Assembly (NCBI GenBank): GCA_020632875.1
Contig: JACKET010000008.1
Location: forward strand, 124,001 to 188,000
Origin: Alphaproteobacteria bacterium
GTDB lineage: Bacteria; Myxococcota_A; UBA796; GCA-2862545
Length of the DNA stretch: 64,000 bases
Direction of reading: 5' to 3'
The notes under the pieces are model-generated. The model saw nothing but the letters and a program-made list of their open reading frames with translations. It did not search any database and was not told the origin of the DNA. A program made the translations under genes and the position numbers. Each line of letters opens with the position of its first letter. Within the stretch, counting starts at the first letter, position 1. Positions 40,412 to 48,546 of this stretch are shown one piece after another.

Positions 40412-41284
40412 ATGGACCGCGCCACCGCCGAGCAGCTGGTGGCGCGCTTCTCGCCCGGCCACGCGCTCGTCGACCACCACCCGCTGACAGGCGGCGTCTC
40501 CGCCGAGGTGACGCACATCCGGTTCGACGGGGGATCGTTCGTGGTGCGACGCCCCTACGCCGCGGACCCGGGGGAGCGCGCGGCCCGCGTCGCCGCGCTG
40601 GAACACGGGCTGCTCGCGGCCCTCAATACGGCCGGGATTCCCGTCGCGCGGCCCCTGGGCCTCGACCTGTCGAACGCCATCCTGCCGAGCGCCTACCTCG
40701 TCGTGGCGTTCGTGCCGGGCACGACCGAGGTCCCCGCCGAGCGGCTCGACACGGCACTCGACGCGATGGCCGCGCTGCTCGCGAGCCTCCACGCGCTCGA
40801 CCCCGGCGCGCCGGGCTTCGCGGCCCTCCCCGCGCGCGAGGACCCGGTGGCGGGCGCGCTGACGTACCTCCCACCCGGCTACGACGGGCTCGAGGCGGCG
40901 CTCCGGCGGCGCACGTACGCCGGGAGGAACGCGCCGGCCGTGCTGCACGGCGACTTCTGGCCCGGCAACCTGCTCTGGCACGACGGGCGCATCGCCGCCC
41001 TGCTCGACTGGGAGGACGCCGCCGTGGGCGATCCGCTCTGCGACCTCGCGACGAGCCGGGTCGAGCTGGCCTCGGCGTACGGCTTCGAGGCCGCGGACCG
41101 GTTCACGGCGGCCTATCTGGCGCGCCACCCGCTCGACGTGTCCGACCTCCCCGTCTGGGAGGCGTTCGTCGCGGGGGCCGCCCTGCGCTTCATGGGCGAC
41201 TGGGGCCTGCCCGCCGAGGTCGAAGCGCGCCGGCGCGCGGCCACCACGGCATTCGTCGAGAACGCCGCGAGGGCCCTGGCCTGA
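40412..41284 (+). CDS. phosphotransferase of the aminoglycoside-phosphotransferase fold
   Basis: The 290-aa protein has the APH kinase core: Brenner-type catalytic loop VLHGDFWPGNLLWH (catalytic Asp, Asn) and the metal-binding LLDWEDAAVGDPLCDLA. The N-terminal lobe is present (LTGGVSAEVTHIRFDGGSFVVRR). Most environmental members act on small metabolites (homoserine, choline or sugars), not antibiotics; the substrate is unknown. It starts 1 bp after the 104-aa gene. Confidence 0.85.
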   Translation: MDRATAEQLVARFSPGHALVDHHPLTGGVSAEVTHIRFDGGSFVVRRPYAADPGERAARVAALEHGLLAALNTAGIPVARPLGLDLSNAILPSAYLVVAFVPGTTEVPAERLDTALDAMAALLASLHALDPGAPGFAALPAREDPVAGALTYLPPGYDGLEAALRRRTYAGRNAPAVLHGDFWPGNLLWHDGRIAALLDWEDAAVGDPLCDLATSRVELASAYGFEAADRFTAAYLARHPLDVSDLPVWEAFVAGAALRFMGDWGLPAEVEARRRAATTAFVENAARALA

Positions 41285-41303
41285 ACGGGAGCCGAGGCTC
41301 GGG

Positions 41304-43148
41304 CTACTTCGCCATCCGGACGAGCACGTTCGGCACGCCGTTCTTGATGTCGATCTGCGAGATCATCGGCCGCGAGGACGCCCAGTCCGGCGCCGTCGGC
41401 GTGATGGTGACCTTCGCGCCCGTCTCGGTGGACTCGGCGACGGCGGTGCCCGTGGCATGGCTCTGCTGGCCGCCCACGTCCATCACGAACTTCGAGGTGA
41501 CCTTGCCGCTGAACGGGCGGGAGAGGTCGGGCAGCGCGGGGCTGAAGGTCATCGAGAAGGCCGGGTTCGCCTGACCCCAGTTCTCGACGCGGATGCTGTG
41601 CAGCTCGAGCGCGTCGGAGAGCACGAGGAACTCGTAGGTCATCTTGCGCATGCCGGAGTCCTGCCAGACCCATACGCGGTCGCCCGTGCGCTTCACCTTC
41701 CAGTCCTGCTGGACATCGGTGCCGTCCGCCATGCGGTGGATGCTGGTGAACGCGCGCATCACGGCGTCGCTCATGGCGGCGGCCTTCGCGTCGTCGTCCA
41801 TCGCGCCTTCGCCGTCGAGCAGATCCTCGCCCTCTTCGGGGAGGTCGGAGCCTTCGGGCTTCTTCTCCTCGGGCCGGGTCATCGGCTTCTTCTCTTCGGG
41901 CTTCTTCTCTTCGGGACGCGTCATCGGCTTGTCTTCGGCCGGCGCGGGGTTCGCGGCGATCCAGGCCTTCTCGGCGTCGGTCTCGCCGGCGTAGCCGGCC
42001 GGGAACTTCGCGAGGTCGACGTGGATGGAGCCGTCGAGCTTCTCGTCGAACTTCCAGCCCGCGATGGTCTCCTGCACGCAGGACCACACGAGCTCGGTGC
42101 CCGTGGAGTCACCGGCGATGGTGATCTCCCAGGGAGCGCCCTTCTTCACGTGGAAGTCGGCCTTCACGAGGCCCTGGTACGCAGGGTCGGCGATGGTGGC
42201 GGCGACGAGGCAGACGTCGAGCTTGGTCTCTTGCGCGTCGAGGGCCTTCTTCTTGTCTTTGTCGGGGACCGGGGTCCACTGATCCATCGCGAGCAGCATC
42301 ACCTCCTCGGTGGCCGGGTTCTTCGGCGCCGGGATGACGGGCTCGGGCGGCGGCGGGGGCGGCGGCTCCCACTTGGTGGCGAGGTCGAACTCGGCGTTCT
42401 TGCCGAACGGGATCTCCTTGCCGAGCTCCTGCCGGTACTCGCCGCGGGCGATGCCACCCTGGGTCTGCGTGAGGGCGAACTGGAGCGGCAGGATCGCGGC
42501 GACCTTGCGGGCGCGCACGTTCTTGTCGTCGATGCGAACGTCGGCCTTGAAGAGGCTGTTGGAGCTCGACACGTCGAGCACGGCCAGCAGGTCGTTGCTG
42601 CTGTGGCCCATCGTGTTGCCGTTGCGCTTGCGGGCGAGCTTCTCGGGCGGGTCGCCCTGGAGGATGAGCTCGACGCGCTGGTTGTCGATGTTGTCGTACT
42701 TCACGCGGATGTCGAGGCCATCGGACGTGGTGCGGTCTTCGACCTCGAGGCCGCCCGACTTGCGGTAGAGCGGCAGCTCGGGCATCCAGCCGTTGATCTC
42801 GTCGACGTTCGCGATGAGCGCCTGCTCTTTGCTGCCGGCGCGGGACTCGATCACCACCCACATCGGCCGGCCCGGCTGATCGGGCCGCTGGAGCCGGGCG
42901 AGCTCGATCATGTCCCACCGGTCGTCTTTCAGGCCGACGGCGATGTCGAGGTCGTAGGTGGCGCCGAACGCCATGAAGGGGAGCACGGGGGCATCGGTGT
43001 GCGCCGCGCCGATGTACTTCGCGCCGGAGAACTGCACCCCGAAGTCGCGGGCGCGCTCGTAGGGCGTGAGGACGGGCCCGGAGGGCTTGATGGACTTGGC
43101 GCAGCCGCCAAGGAGAGTCAGAGCAAGGAGGGCGGTCACCGAACGCAT
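41304..43148 (-). CDS. large lipoprotein with MTRPEEKK repeats, 614 aa
   Basis: ATG 43148 gives a lipoprotein signal (LLALTLLGGC, Cys16). The first 250 residues are beta-rich. A PPPPPPP run near 270 leads to a middle domain and then a linker with KPMTRPEEKKPEEKKPMTRP, followed by an acidic stretch and a C-terminal beta-rich domain. The MTRP unit recurs in the unrelated exported protein at 21263. A TATACA hexamer at 43175-43180 on this strand is a plausible -10. No family recognised; outer-membrane location inferred. Confidence 0.78.
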   Translation of the reverse strand: MRSVTALLALTLLGGCAKSIKPSGPVLTPYERARDFGVQFSGAKYIGAAHTDAPVLPFMAFGATYDLDIAVGLKDDRWDMIELARLQRPDQPGRPMWVVIESRAGSKEQALIANVDEINGWMPELPLYRKSGGLEVEDRTTSDGLDIRVKYDNIDNQRVELILQGDPPEKLARKRNGNTMGHSSNDLLAVLDVSSSNSLFKADVRIDDKNVRARKVAAILPLQFALTQTQGGIARGEYRQELGKEIPFGKNAEFDLATKWEPPPPPPPEPVIPAPKNPATEEVMLLAMDQWTPVPDKDKKKALDAQETKLDVCLVAATIADPAYQGLVKADFHVKKGAPWEITIAGDSTGTELVWSCVQETIAGWKFDEKLDGSIHVDLAKFPAGYAGETDAEKAWIAANPAPAEDKPMTRPEEKKPEEKKPMTRPEEKKPEGSDLPEEGEDLLDGEGAMDDDAKAAAMSDAVMRAFTSIHRMADGTDVQQDWKVKRTGDRVWVWQDSGMRKMTYEFLVLSDALELHSIRVENWGQANPAFSMTFSPALPDLSRPFSGKVTSKFVMDVGGQQSHATGTAVAESTETGAKVTITPTAPDWASSRPMISQIDIKNGVPNVLVRMAK

Positions 43149-43231
43149 GCATTCCCCAACAGAGTTTCGCGCGGCCCTGTATACCAGCCGCGGGGCGCTC
43201 GCCATGCTAAGTCCCGCGCCGGGAGGACCGC

Positions 43232-43999
43232 ATGCTTCGGATCGCCGACCGCACCCTGTCGTCGCGTCTCATCGTCGGAACCGGGAAATACCCCGACTTC
43301 GAGACGATGCGCGCCTGCCACGAGGCCAGCGGCACCGCCATGGTCACGGTCGCCATCCGGCGCATCGATCTCGACGCGGCGCCCGGCGCGCACATCCTCG
43401 ACTTCATCGACACCGAGCGGATCGCCCTGCTGCCCAACACCGCGGGCTGCTACACGCCCGAGGATGCCGTCACCACGGCCCACCTCGCGCGCGAGGCCCT
43501 CGGCACGAACTGGATCAAGCTCGAGGTCATCGGCGACGCGAAGACCCTGTTCCCCGACAACGAGGGCACGCTCGAAGCGGCGCGCCAGCTCGTGAAGGAT
43601 GGCTTCGTCGTGCTCCCCTACTGCATCGACGATCCGATCGTGTGCCGGCGCCTCGAAGACCTCGGGTGCGCGGCGGTGATGCCGCTGGCCGCGCCGATCG
43701 GCAGCGGGCTCGGCATCCGCAACCCCTACAACCTCCTGATCATCAAAGAGAACGCCGGGGTCCCCGTGATCGTCGACGCCGGCGTGGGCACCGCGAGCGA
43801 CGCGGCCGTCGCGATGGAGCTGGGGATGGACGCCATCCTGCTCAACACCGCCATCGCCGGCGCACGCGATCCGGTGAAGATGGCGGGCGCCATGAAGCAC
43901 GCGACGATCGCGGGCCGCGACGCGTTCGAGGCCGGCCGCATCCCGAAGAAGCTCTACGCCTCTGCGTCGTCGCCGGTCGAAGGCGTCATCCACACCTGA
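43232..43999 (+). CDS. thiG: thiazole synthase
   Basis: ThiG builds the thiazole phosphate ring from 1-deoxyxylulose phosphate, dehydroglycine and ThiS-thiocarboxylate. The 255-aa protein matches along its length: SRLIVGTGKYPDFETM, LPNTAGCYTPEDAV, the Schiff-base Lys in NWIKLEVIGD, PLAAPIGSGLGI and DAGVGTASDAAVAMELG. GGGAGG lies upstream of the ATG. No TPP riboswitch fits in the 83-bp upstream gap and no thiS or thiF is adjacent. thiE follows 2 bp later. Confidence 0.96.
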   Translation: MLRIADRTLSSRLIVGTGKYPDFETMRACHEASGTAMVTVAIRRIDLDAAPGAHILDFIDTERIALLPNTAGCYTPEDAVTTAHLAREALGTNWIKLEVIGDAKTLFPDNEGTLEAARQLVKDGFVVLPYCIDDPIVCRRLEDLGCAAVMPLAAPIGSGLGIRNPYNLLIIKENAGVPVIVDAGVGTASDAAVAMELGMDAILLNTAIAGARDPVKMAGAMKHATIAGRDAFEAGRIPKKLYASASSPVEGVIHT

Positions 44000-44001
44000 C
44001 G

Positions 44002-44589
44002 ATGGGCTGGCGCCTCTTCGCCGTCACGCCGGGCGACGACCGCGACCTCGCGTCGTGGATCCCCGCCCTCGCAGGCGTCGCGACCGACCTCGTGCTGCGC
44101 GAGCCCCACCGCGATGGTGCCGATCTCCGGGGGCTCGCCGAAACCGCTCTGGGCGTCGGCCTCCGCGTGTGGCTCCACGCGCGGCACCCCGACGCCCACG
44201 TGCTCGCCGCCGATCTGCGGTGCGGCGTGCACCTCCCCTCCCACGCACACGGCACCGCCCTGCCCCACGGCCGCAGCTGCCACGACGGCCCCGCGCTCGA
44301 CCGGGCCTTCGCGGAAGGCGCCGCGTACGCGTTCCTCTCGCCGGTCTTCCCGCCGACCAGCAAGCCCGACGACCGACGACCGACGCTCGGCGTGGCGGGG
44401 TTCCTCGCGCTCGCCGCGGGGCGGGAGGTCATCGCGCTCGGCGGGGTCGACCCGGATCGCGCGCATGCCCTGCGGGAGGCCGGCGCGGCCGGGGTCGCGG
44501 TGCTGGGCGGGCTCTTCGGCTCCGACCCGACCGCCCTGGACGCGTGGCGCTACGTGGGGCCGTCGATGATGAACAGCTCGGGGTCGTAG
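44002..44589 (+). CDS. thiE: thiamine-phosphate synthase/TenI-like protein
   Basis: The 195-aa TIM-barrel protein follows thiG by 2 bp. It shows VATDLVLREP, GVHLPSHA, the GRSCHD segment in place of the usual SxH, AYAFLSPVFPPTSKP (conserved FxTxTK-like block) and VIALGGVDPDRAHALREAGAAGVAVLGG (phosphate-binding end). It is short and some ThiE residues differ (LRE instead of LRxK), so it may be a TenI-like aminase or a divergent ThiE that joins thiazole and pyrimidine. Its end overlaps the convergent lipoprotein by 40 bp. Confidence 0.78.
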   Translation: MGWRLFAVTPGDDRDLASWIPALAGVATDLVLREPHRDGADLRGLAETALGVGLRVWLHARHPDAHVLAADLRCGVHLPSHAHGTALPHGRSCHDGPALDRAFAEGAAYAFLSPVFPPTSKPDDRRPTLGVAGFLALAAGREVIALGGVDPDRAHALREAGAAGVAVLGGLFGSDPTALDAWRYVGPSMMNSSGS

Positions 44590-44852
44590 CACACGCCCTG
44601 CTCGATCTCTTCGCAGGTCGAGTCGCGCAGGCAGCGCTTGTGCTCCTTGAACGCCTCGATCTTCGTCTCGTCTTCCCAGTCGGCGTAGAGCTGCTGCTCC
44701 TGCTGGCACGACAGCACACACTCGTCGCGAGCGACCCGCGTGCTGCCCAGACCGCAGTCGAGCACCTTCACGCACGATTCCTGGCAACGGGGCGTGCAAC
44801 CCTGGGCGGCGATGCCGGCGACCACCAGGAGGACGAGGCTAGATCGGCGCAC
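44550..44852 (-). CDS. Cys-rich lipoprotein B, 100 aa
   Basis: GTG 44852 gives a lipoprotein signal (VVAGIAAQGC). The mature chain has nine Cys in a pattern CxxxCxxVLDCG...CVLSCQQE...C...C...VCYDPE that parallels lipoprotein A just upstream, so the two are paralogues. The spaced Cys pairs in helices suggest disulfide-stapled helical hairpins. It overlaps the end of lipoprotein A by 14 bp and is the last gene of the operon. Function unknown. Confidence 0.72.
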   Translation of the reverse strand: MRRSSLVLLVVAGIAAQGCTPRCQESCVKVLDCGLGSTRVARDECVLSCQQEQQLYADWEDETKIEAFKEHKRCLRDSTCEEIEQGVCYDPELFIIDGPT

Positions 44853-45204
44853 AGTAGCCCGAGCGGGGGTCGAGGTCTTCGCACTGCTCGGGCGTGCCCT
44901 CGGGCGCGATGAACCACACGCAGTCCATCCAGGCGGTGGCCTGGGCGTCGTTCTCGAGCACGATCGACTCGGACGTGGAGCGGCGCTGGTTCGGGTTGTA
45001 CTCGCCGAGCTCGCCGGAGTTCTTCAGCGCGGTCTCGCACTCGTACACGCAGTCGCGCGTGAGCTCGCGCTGATCCTGGCCCGGCTTCTCGATGCCGCAT
45101 GTGTTGTAGACGTGCTCGCACGTGCTCTGGCAGTTCGGGCCGCAGCCCACGAGCACCACGAACGCGCCGCCGAGCCCGGCCAGGGCCACGAGGCTGCGGC
45201 TCAT
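44839..45204 (-). CDS. Cys-rich lipoprotein A, 121 aa
   Basis: A lipoprotein signal ends VVLVGC (Cys21). The mature chain has eight further Cys, in the order GPNCQSTCEHVYNTCG, DCVYECE, DCVWF, QCED and GYC, matching the spacing of lipoprotein B. The start is overlapped by the stop of the 52-aa gene upstream (ATGA). Probably an envelope protein stabilised by disulfides; no family recognised. Confidence 0.75.
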   Translation of the reverse strand: MSRSLVALAGLGGAFVVLVGCGPNCQSTCEHVYNTCGIEKPGQDQRELTRDCVYECETALKNSGELGEYNPNQRRSTSESIVLENDAQATAWMDCVWFIAPEGTPEQCEDLDPRSGYCAPI

Positions 45205-45359
45205 CGCTCACCTTCCTTCTTGAAGCGCCAGGCCGTCGGCGACCAGCCCGTGGGGCGGAGCCGGCTCGGAGCCTCTTCGGGCGGCGGGAGCTTCGGCACC
45301 ATCGGCTCTGCGGGGGCCGACCAGTGCGCGTTGGCCGAGGGGTTGTTCGAGTGGCTCAT
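45201..45359 (-). CDS. small protein, 52 aa, coupled to Cys-rich lipoproteins
   Basis: The frame from ATG 45359 reads MSHSNNPSANAHWSAPAEPM, continues through a Pro-rich middle and ends SPTAWRFKKEGER, with a TGA that overlaps the lipoprotein A start (ATGA). The overlap and codon use support it. It has no signal or membrane segment. A TAGCTG hexamer about 27 nt upstream could be the -10 of the three-gene operon. Function unknown; it could be only a leader peptide for coupling. Confidence 0.5.
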   Translation of the reverse strand: MSHSNNPSANAHWSAPAEPMVPKLPPPEEAPSRLRPTGWSPTAWRFKKEGER

Positions 45360-45392
45360 GATGGATCCCGGGTTCGGTGCGCCAGCTAACCC

Positions 45393-46106
45393 TCACCGGG
45401 CCCGCACGCGACCCTCGGCGATCACGTACCCGTCGGGCAGGTGGCGGCCGAACGCATCGGCGTCGGAGACCGGCCAGCCGCGGGTCGCGAAGACCTCGGC
45501 GACGCGGTGCCGGAGGCGGTTGCTGTCTTCGTCGTCGTTCGTGAAACGCTTCTCGAGTATTGCAGCCGCCGCGTCGTCCTGCTGGTTCACGAGCACTTCG
45601 AGCGCCGAGCAGCGCACGTTCTCGTCGAAGTCGTCGACGAACGGCGCCGCGACCTCGAGAGCCCCGTCGTGCCGGTGCTCGGTGAGCCACACGAGCAGCG
45701 CGTTCTTCTTCTCGGGCTTGAAGTCGTCGCGCTCGAGCTCGGCCTGCAGGAGCTTGAAGACGAGCTTCACGGTCGACTCCACGTCGGACAGCTCGAGGTG
45801 CAGCTTGAGCGGGAGGCTCACCTGCCGCGCCTGCTTGAGCCAGCTGCGCAGGGGCTTCACGGCCTTGTCGCCCAGGCCGAGCACGAGGGAGTAGACGAAC
45901 TCCTTCTCGGCCTTGTCGTTCAGCTGGTGCTCGAGCTTCATGTCGAACCGCGAGAGCAGCGCGAGCAGGGCCTTCGGGGACCCGTTCTCGGCGAGCCAGC
46001 GCGCGGCGCCCTCCCGATCCTCGGGCTGGCTGTCGCGGCTCGTGAGCCGGTGCCGGTTCTTCGTGATCTTCTTTTCCTCGGACAGGAAGAAGTCGAAGAA
46101 GCTCAT
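45393..46106 (-). CDS. HEAT-repeat-like protein, 237 aa
   Basis: ATG 46106 follows GGAGG at 8 nt. The protein begins MSFFDFFLSEEKKITKNRHRLTS and is all helical, with about four HEAT-like units (REGAARWLAENGSPKALLALLSRF; KAVKPLRSWLKQA; NALLVWLTEHRHDGALEVAAPFVDD; RCSALEVLVNQQDDAAAAIL). Such solenoids are protein-protein scaffolds. No signal peptide. It ends 34 bp before the small 52-aa gene on the same strand and may be in the same operon. Confidence 0.8.
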   Translation of the reverse strand: MSFFDFFLSEEKKITKNRHRLTSRDSQPEDREGAARWLAENGSPKALLALLSRFDMKLEHQLNDKAEKEFVYSLVLGLGDKAVKPLRSWLKQARQVSLPLKLHLELSDVESTVKLVFKLLQAELERDDFKPEKKNALLVWLTEHRHDGALEVAAPFVDDFDENVRCSALEVLVNQQDDAAAAILEKRFTNDDEDSNRLRHRVAEVFATRGWPVSDADAFGRHLPDGYVIAEGRVRAR

Positions 46107-46201
46107 CTGGTGCGTCCTCCCGGAATGGCCCCAAGTATTCACGGGCCCCGCCTGCGGCCAGACACCCCGGACCCGCGGTAAGGTGCGCGCCAGGAGGCTC
46201 G

Positions 46202-48538
46202 ATGCTGGGCTGGTTCGTGCTCACCGCGCTCGCGCAGGATCCCGCCGCGGGGCCCGAATCCACGGGGCGCGTCGAGGTCGTCTTCCAGGAGAAGGTGCCC
46301 CTGCCGGACGATTTCGCCGGCGAGCGCCCCGCGTGGAAGACGAACCGGTTCGCCCAGCCGCTGCTCGTGGATGCGGAGGAGAAGGTGTTCGCGCTCGACG
46401 AGGCCGGACGCATGCTCCACCGGGTCGACAGCGAGCCGGGCCTCGAGAGCTACCACTTCCCCATGAAGTACTTCGAGCGGTGGAAGGAGCCGTGGGTCGT
46501 GGTCGACGGGGCCTCCGAGGTCGGGCTCGACCGCGGTCCCGACTTCACGGGCGCCTTCCTCGCCACGCGCTGGGGCAGCGACGGGCGCGAGGCGCTGGTG
46601 CGGCTCGACCGCAAGGCGCTGGCCGTCTACAGCGTCACGCCGCCGCCGGCCTTCGTCGACTACCCGACGTGCTTCGCGTCGGTGCCGGAGTCGTGCCTCG
46701 CCTCGGCGATGACGATCCTCAAGGAGCACGCGGGCGACGCGAAGGCCGCGCGCGTGGCGCGGGCCCAGGTGAAGCGCGCCTGCGACGACGGCGTGGTGCG
46801 GGCCTGCTTCGTGGGCGTCACGCTCGACGGCGGCAAGCTCGCCGCACCGGCGCGCGCGTGCCTCGACGACGACGCGAACGCGTGCGCCACGGTCGCGGGC
46901 AGCGTGTACGCCGAGGCGAAGCTGAAGGGCGAGTCGTCGAAGGCCGGCGAGCGCATGCTCGAGCACGCCTGCAACGCGGGGGTGCCGGGCGCCTGCACCG
47001 AGGCCGCGCAGATGTTCGACGAGCGCGAGCTGCCCCACAACGCGCTGCTCATGCTCGACCGCGCGTGCGTCTCCGGCGACCGGGCCTCGTGCGACGAGGT
47101 CGAGCTCCGCCGCGACCGCGCGTTCGCCACGGGCATCGCGAAGGCCTGCCTGAAGGATGCGCCCGACCCGGTCGGCTGCATCACCCTCGCCCAGTTCCTC
47201 GAGGAGAAGCCGCTCGACGACCTCGGGATCGACGCGTTCGGCGCGTGGAAGAAGGCCTGCGCGGGCGGCGAAGACCCGGCGTGCCGCGCCATGGCGCCCT
47301 ACGTCGACCGCTGGGGCGTCGACGACCCGCGCGTGCAGGAGGCCACCACGGGCCTGCTGACCGACTGCGACGGCGGCAAGACCGAGGCCTGCGTGGGGGC
47401 GGCCCACCTGCTCGTGCGGCTCGACACCCGCGACCCGCGCTACGGCCGGGCGCGCGAGCTGTACGCGAAGGCCTGCGAGGCGGGCGCCAACACCGGCTGC
47501 CTCGCCGGGGCCGCGCAGAGCTGGGCCGGCACGGCGAAGCGCCTCGAGCTCCCCGACGCCGAGGCGCTGTACCGCACGGCCTGCGACCGCGACAGCGCCC
47601 AGGCGTGTGCGGGGCTCGGGCGCGTGCTGGCCGACGCGAAGCGCACCTCCGACGCCGTCCCGCCACTCGAGAAGGGCTGCGACCTCGGCAGCGCCAGCGC
47701 GTGCACCCAGCTCGGCAAGCTCGTCCAGATGGGCAAGCACTCGATGGACACCGACCCGACCGAGATCTTCCGCAAGGGCTGCGACGAGGGCGACGCCGAG
47801 GCCTGCTACGAGCTCGGCCGCAAGCTGGCCGGCAAGAGCACGGCGGCCCCCGGCTCCGACGCGTTCGACGCGTTCCGCACGGCCTGCGACGGCGGGCAGC
47901 TCGGCGGCTGCGAGCAGACGGGCCTCACCCACCTCTCCCTCGGCACGCACTACGAGGCCGGCATCGCCGCGACGTACCTCGAGCCCGCGTGCGAGGGCGG
48001 CCGCACCGACAGCTGCCGCGAGCTCGGGCTGATGTACCGCCGCGGCAACGGCGTGCAGCGCGACCCGCGGCGCGGGCGCCAGCTGCTCGTGAAGGCCGGC
48101 GAGCTCGAGCCCGTGCGCCACGTGCGCATCGGCGGGCGCATCGGGTTCCTCAACATCCTGGGCGTCGACGGCGAGCTCGTGCTGCCCATCCCCATCGGGC
48201 CCGCCGTGTCGGTCGGCGGCGACTTCTCGTTCCTGCCCGGCAAGGGCCTGTCGATGGTCTACCTGGGGCCGACCGTGCGGATCTACCCGTCCCACTCGGC
48301 GCGCGGGCTGTACGCCGCCGCGGGCTGGCACCAGTTCCGGATCAACGCGAAGGGCGAGATCACGACGAACGCCGGGTTCAACGGCCGCGTCGGCGTGCGC
48401 GTGCAGCAGAGCCTCACGTGGGGAGGCGTCGAGATCGGCCTCGCCAGCGTCGACGCGCCCCGCGTCCGCGACCTCATCAAGCCCATCCCGCTCGTGGTGC
48501 CCGTGTTCGGCGTCTCGGGCGGCGTGGCGTTCCTGTAG
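46202..48538 (+). CDS. Sel1-like Cys-pair repeat protein with C-terminal beta domain, 778 aa
   Basis: The leader MLGWFVLTALAQ is followed by an N-terminal domain (to about 155), then roughly 13 helical repeats (about 155-640) of Sel1/TPR type, most carrying a pair of Cys (for example ACDDGVVRACF, ACNAGVPGACTEAA, ACDRDSAQACAGLG, GCDEGDAEACYELG), as in Helicobacter Hcp proteins, where each pair forms a disulfide. The last 140 residues are beta-rich (IGGRIGFLNILGVDGELVLPI...) and look like an outer-membrane or surface beta domain. GGAGG precedes the ATG; TAAGGT at 46178 may be the -10. Confidence 0.82.
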   Translation: MLGWFVLTALAQDPAAGPESTGRVEVVFQEKVPLPDDFAGERPAWKTNRFAQPLLVDAEEKVFALDEAGRMLHRVDSEPGLESYHFPMKYFERWKEPWVVVDGASEVGLDRGPDFTGAFLATRWGSDGREALVRLDRKALAVYSVTPPPAFVDYPTCFASVPESCLASAMTILKEHAGDAKAARVARAQVKRACDDGVVRACFVGVTLDGGKLAAPARACLDDDANACATVAGSVYAEAKLKGESSKAGERMLEHACNAGVPGACTEAAQMFDERELPHNALLMLDRACVSGDRASCDEVELRRDRAFATGIAKACLKDAPDPVGCITLAQFLEEKPLDDLGIDAFGAWKKACAGGEDPACRAMAPYVDRWGVDDPRVQEATTGLLTDCDGGKTEACVGAAHLLVRLDTRDPRYGRARELYAKACEAGANTGCLAGAAQSWAGTAKRLELPDAEALYRTACDRDSAQACAGLGRVLADAKRTSDAVPPLEKGCDLGSASACTQLGKLVQMGKHSMDTDPTEIFRKGCDEGDAEACYELGRKLAGKSTAAPGSDAFDAFRTACDGGQLGGCEQTGLTHLSLGTHYEAGIAATYLEPACEGGRTDSCRELGLMYRRGNGVQRDPRRGRQLLVKAGELEPVRHVRIGGRIGFLNILGVDGELVLPIPIGPAVSVGGDFSFLPGKGLSMVYLGPTVRIYPSHSARGLYAAAGWHQFRINAKGEITTNAGFNGRVGVRVQQSLTWGGVEIGLASVDAPRVRDLIKPIPLVVPVFGVSGGVAFL

Positions 48539-48546
48539 GCCGGCCG

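Noticed and set aside
40412..41284. Antibiotic resistance aminoglycoside kinase
   Set aside because: The fold is right, but the neighbours are metabolic and no resistance-family-specific residues are recognisable; annotated only at fold level.
43149..43231. TPP riboswitch upstream of thiG
   Set aside because: The gap is only 83 bp and lacks the conserved CTGAGA and ACC-TGA core elements.
44550..45359. Toxin-antitoxin module
   Set aside because: Small overlapping genes, but two have lipoprotein signals and many Cys; no toxin fold or DNA-binding antitoxin motif is present.
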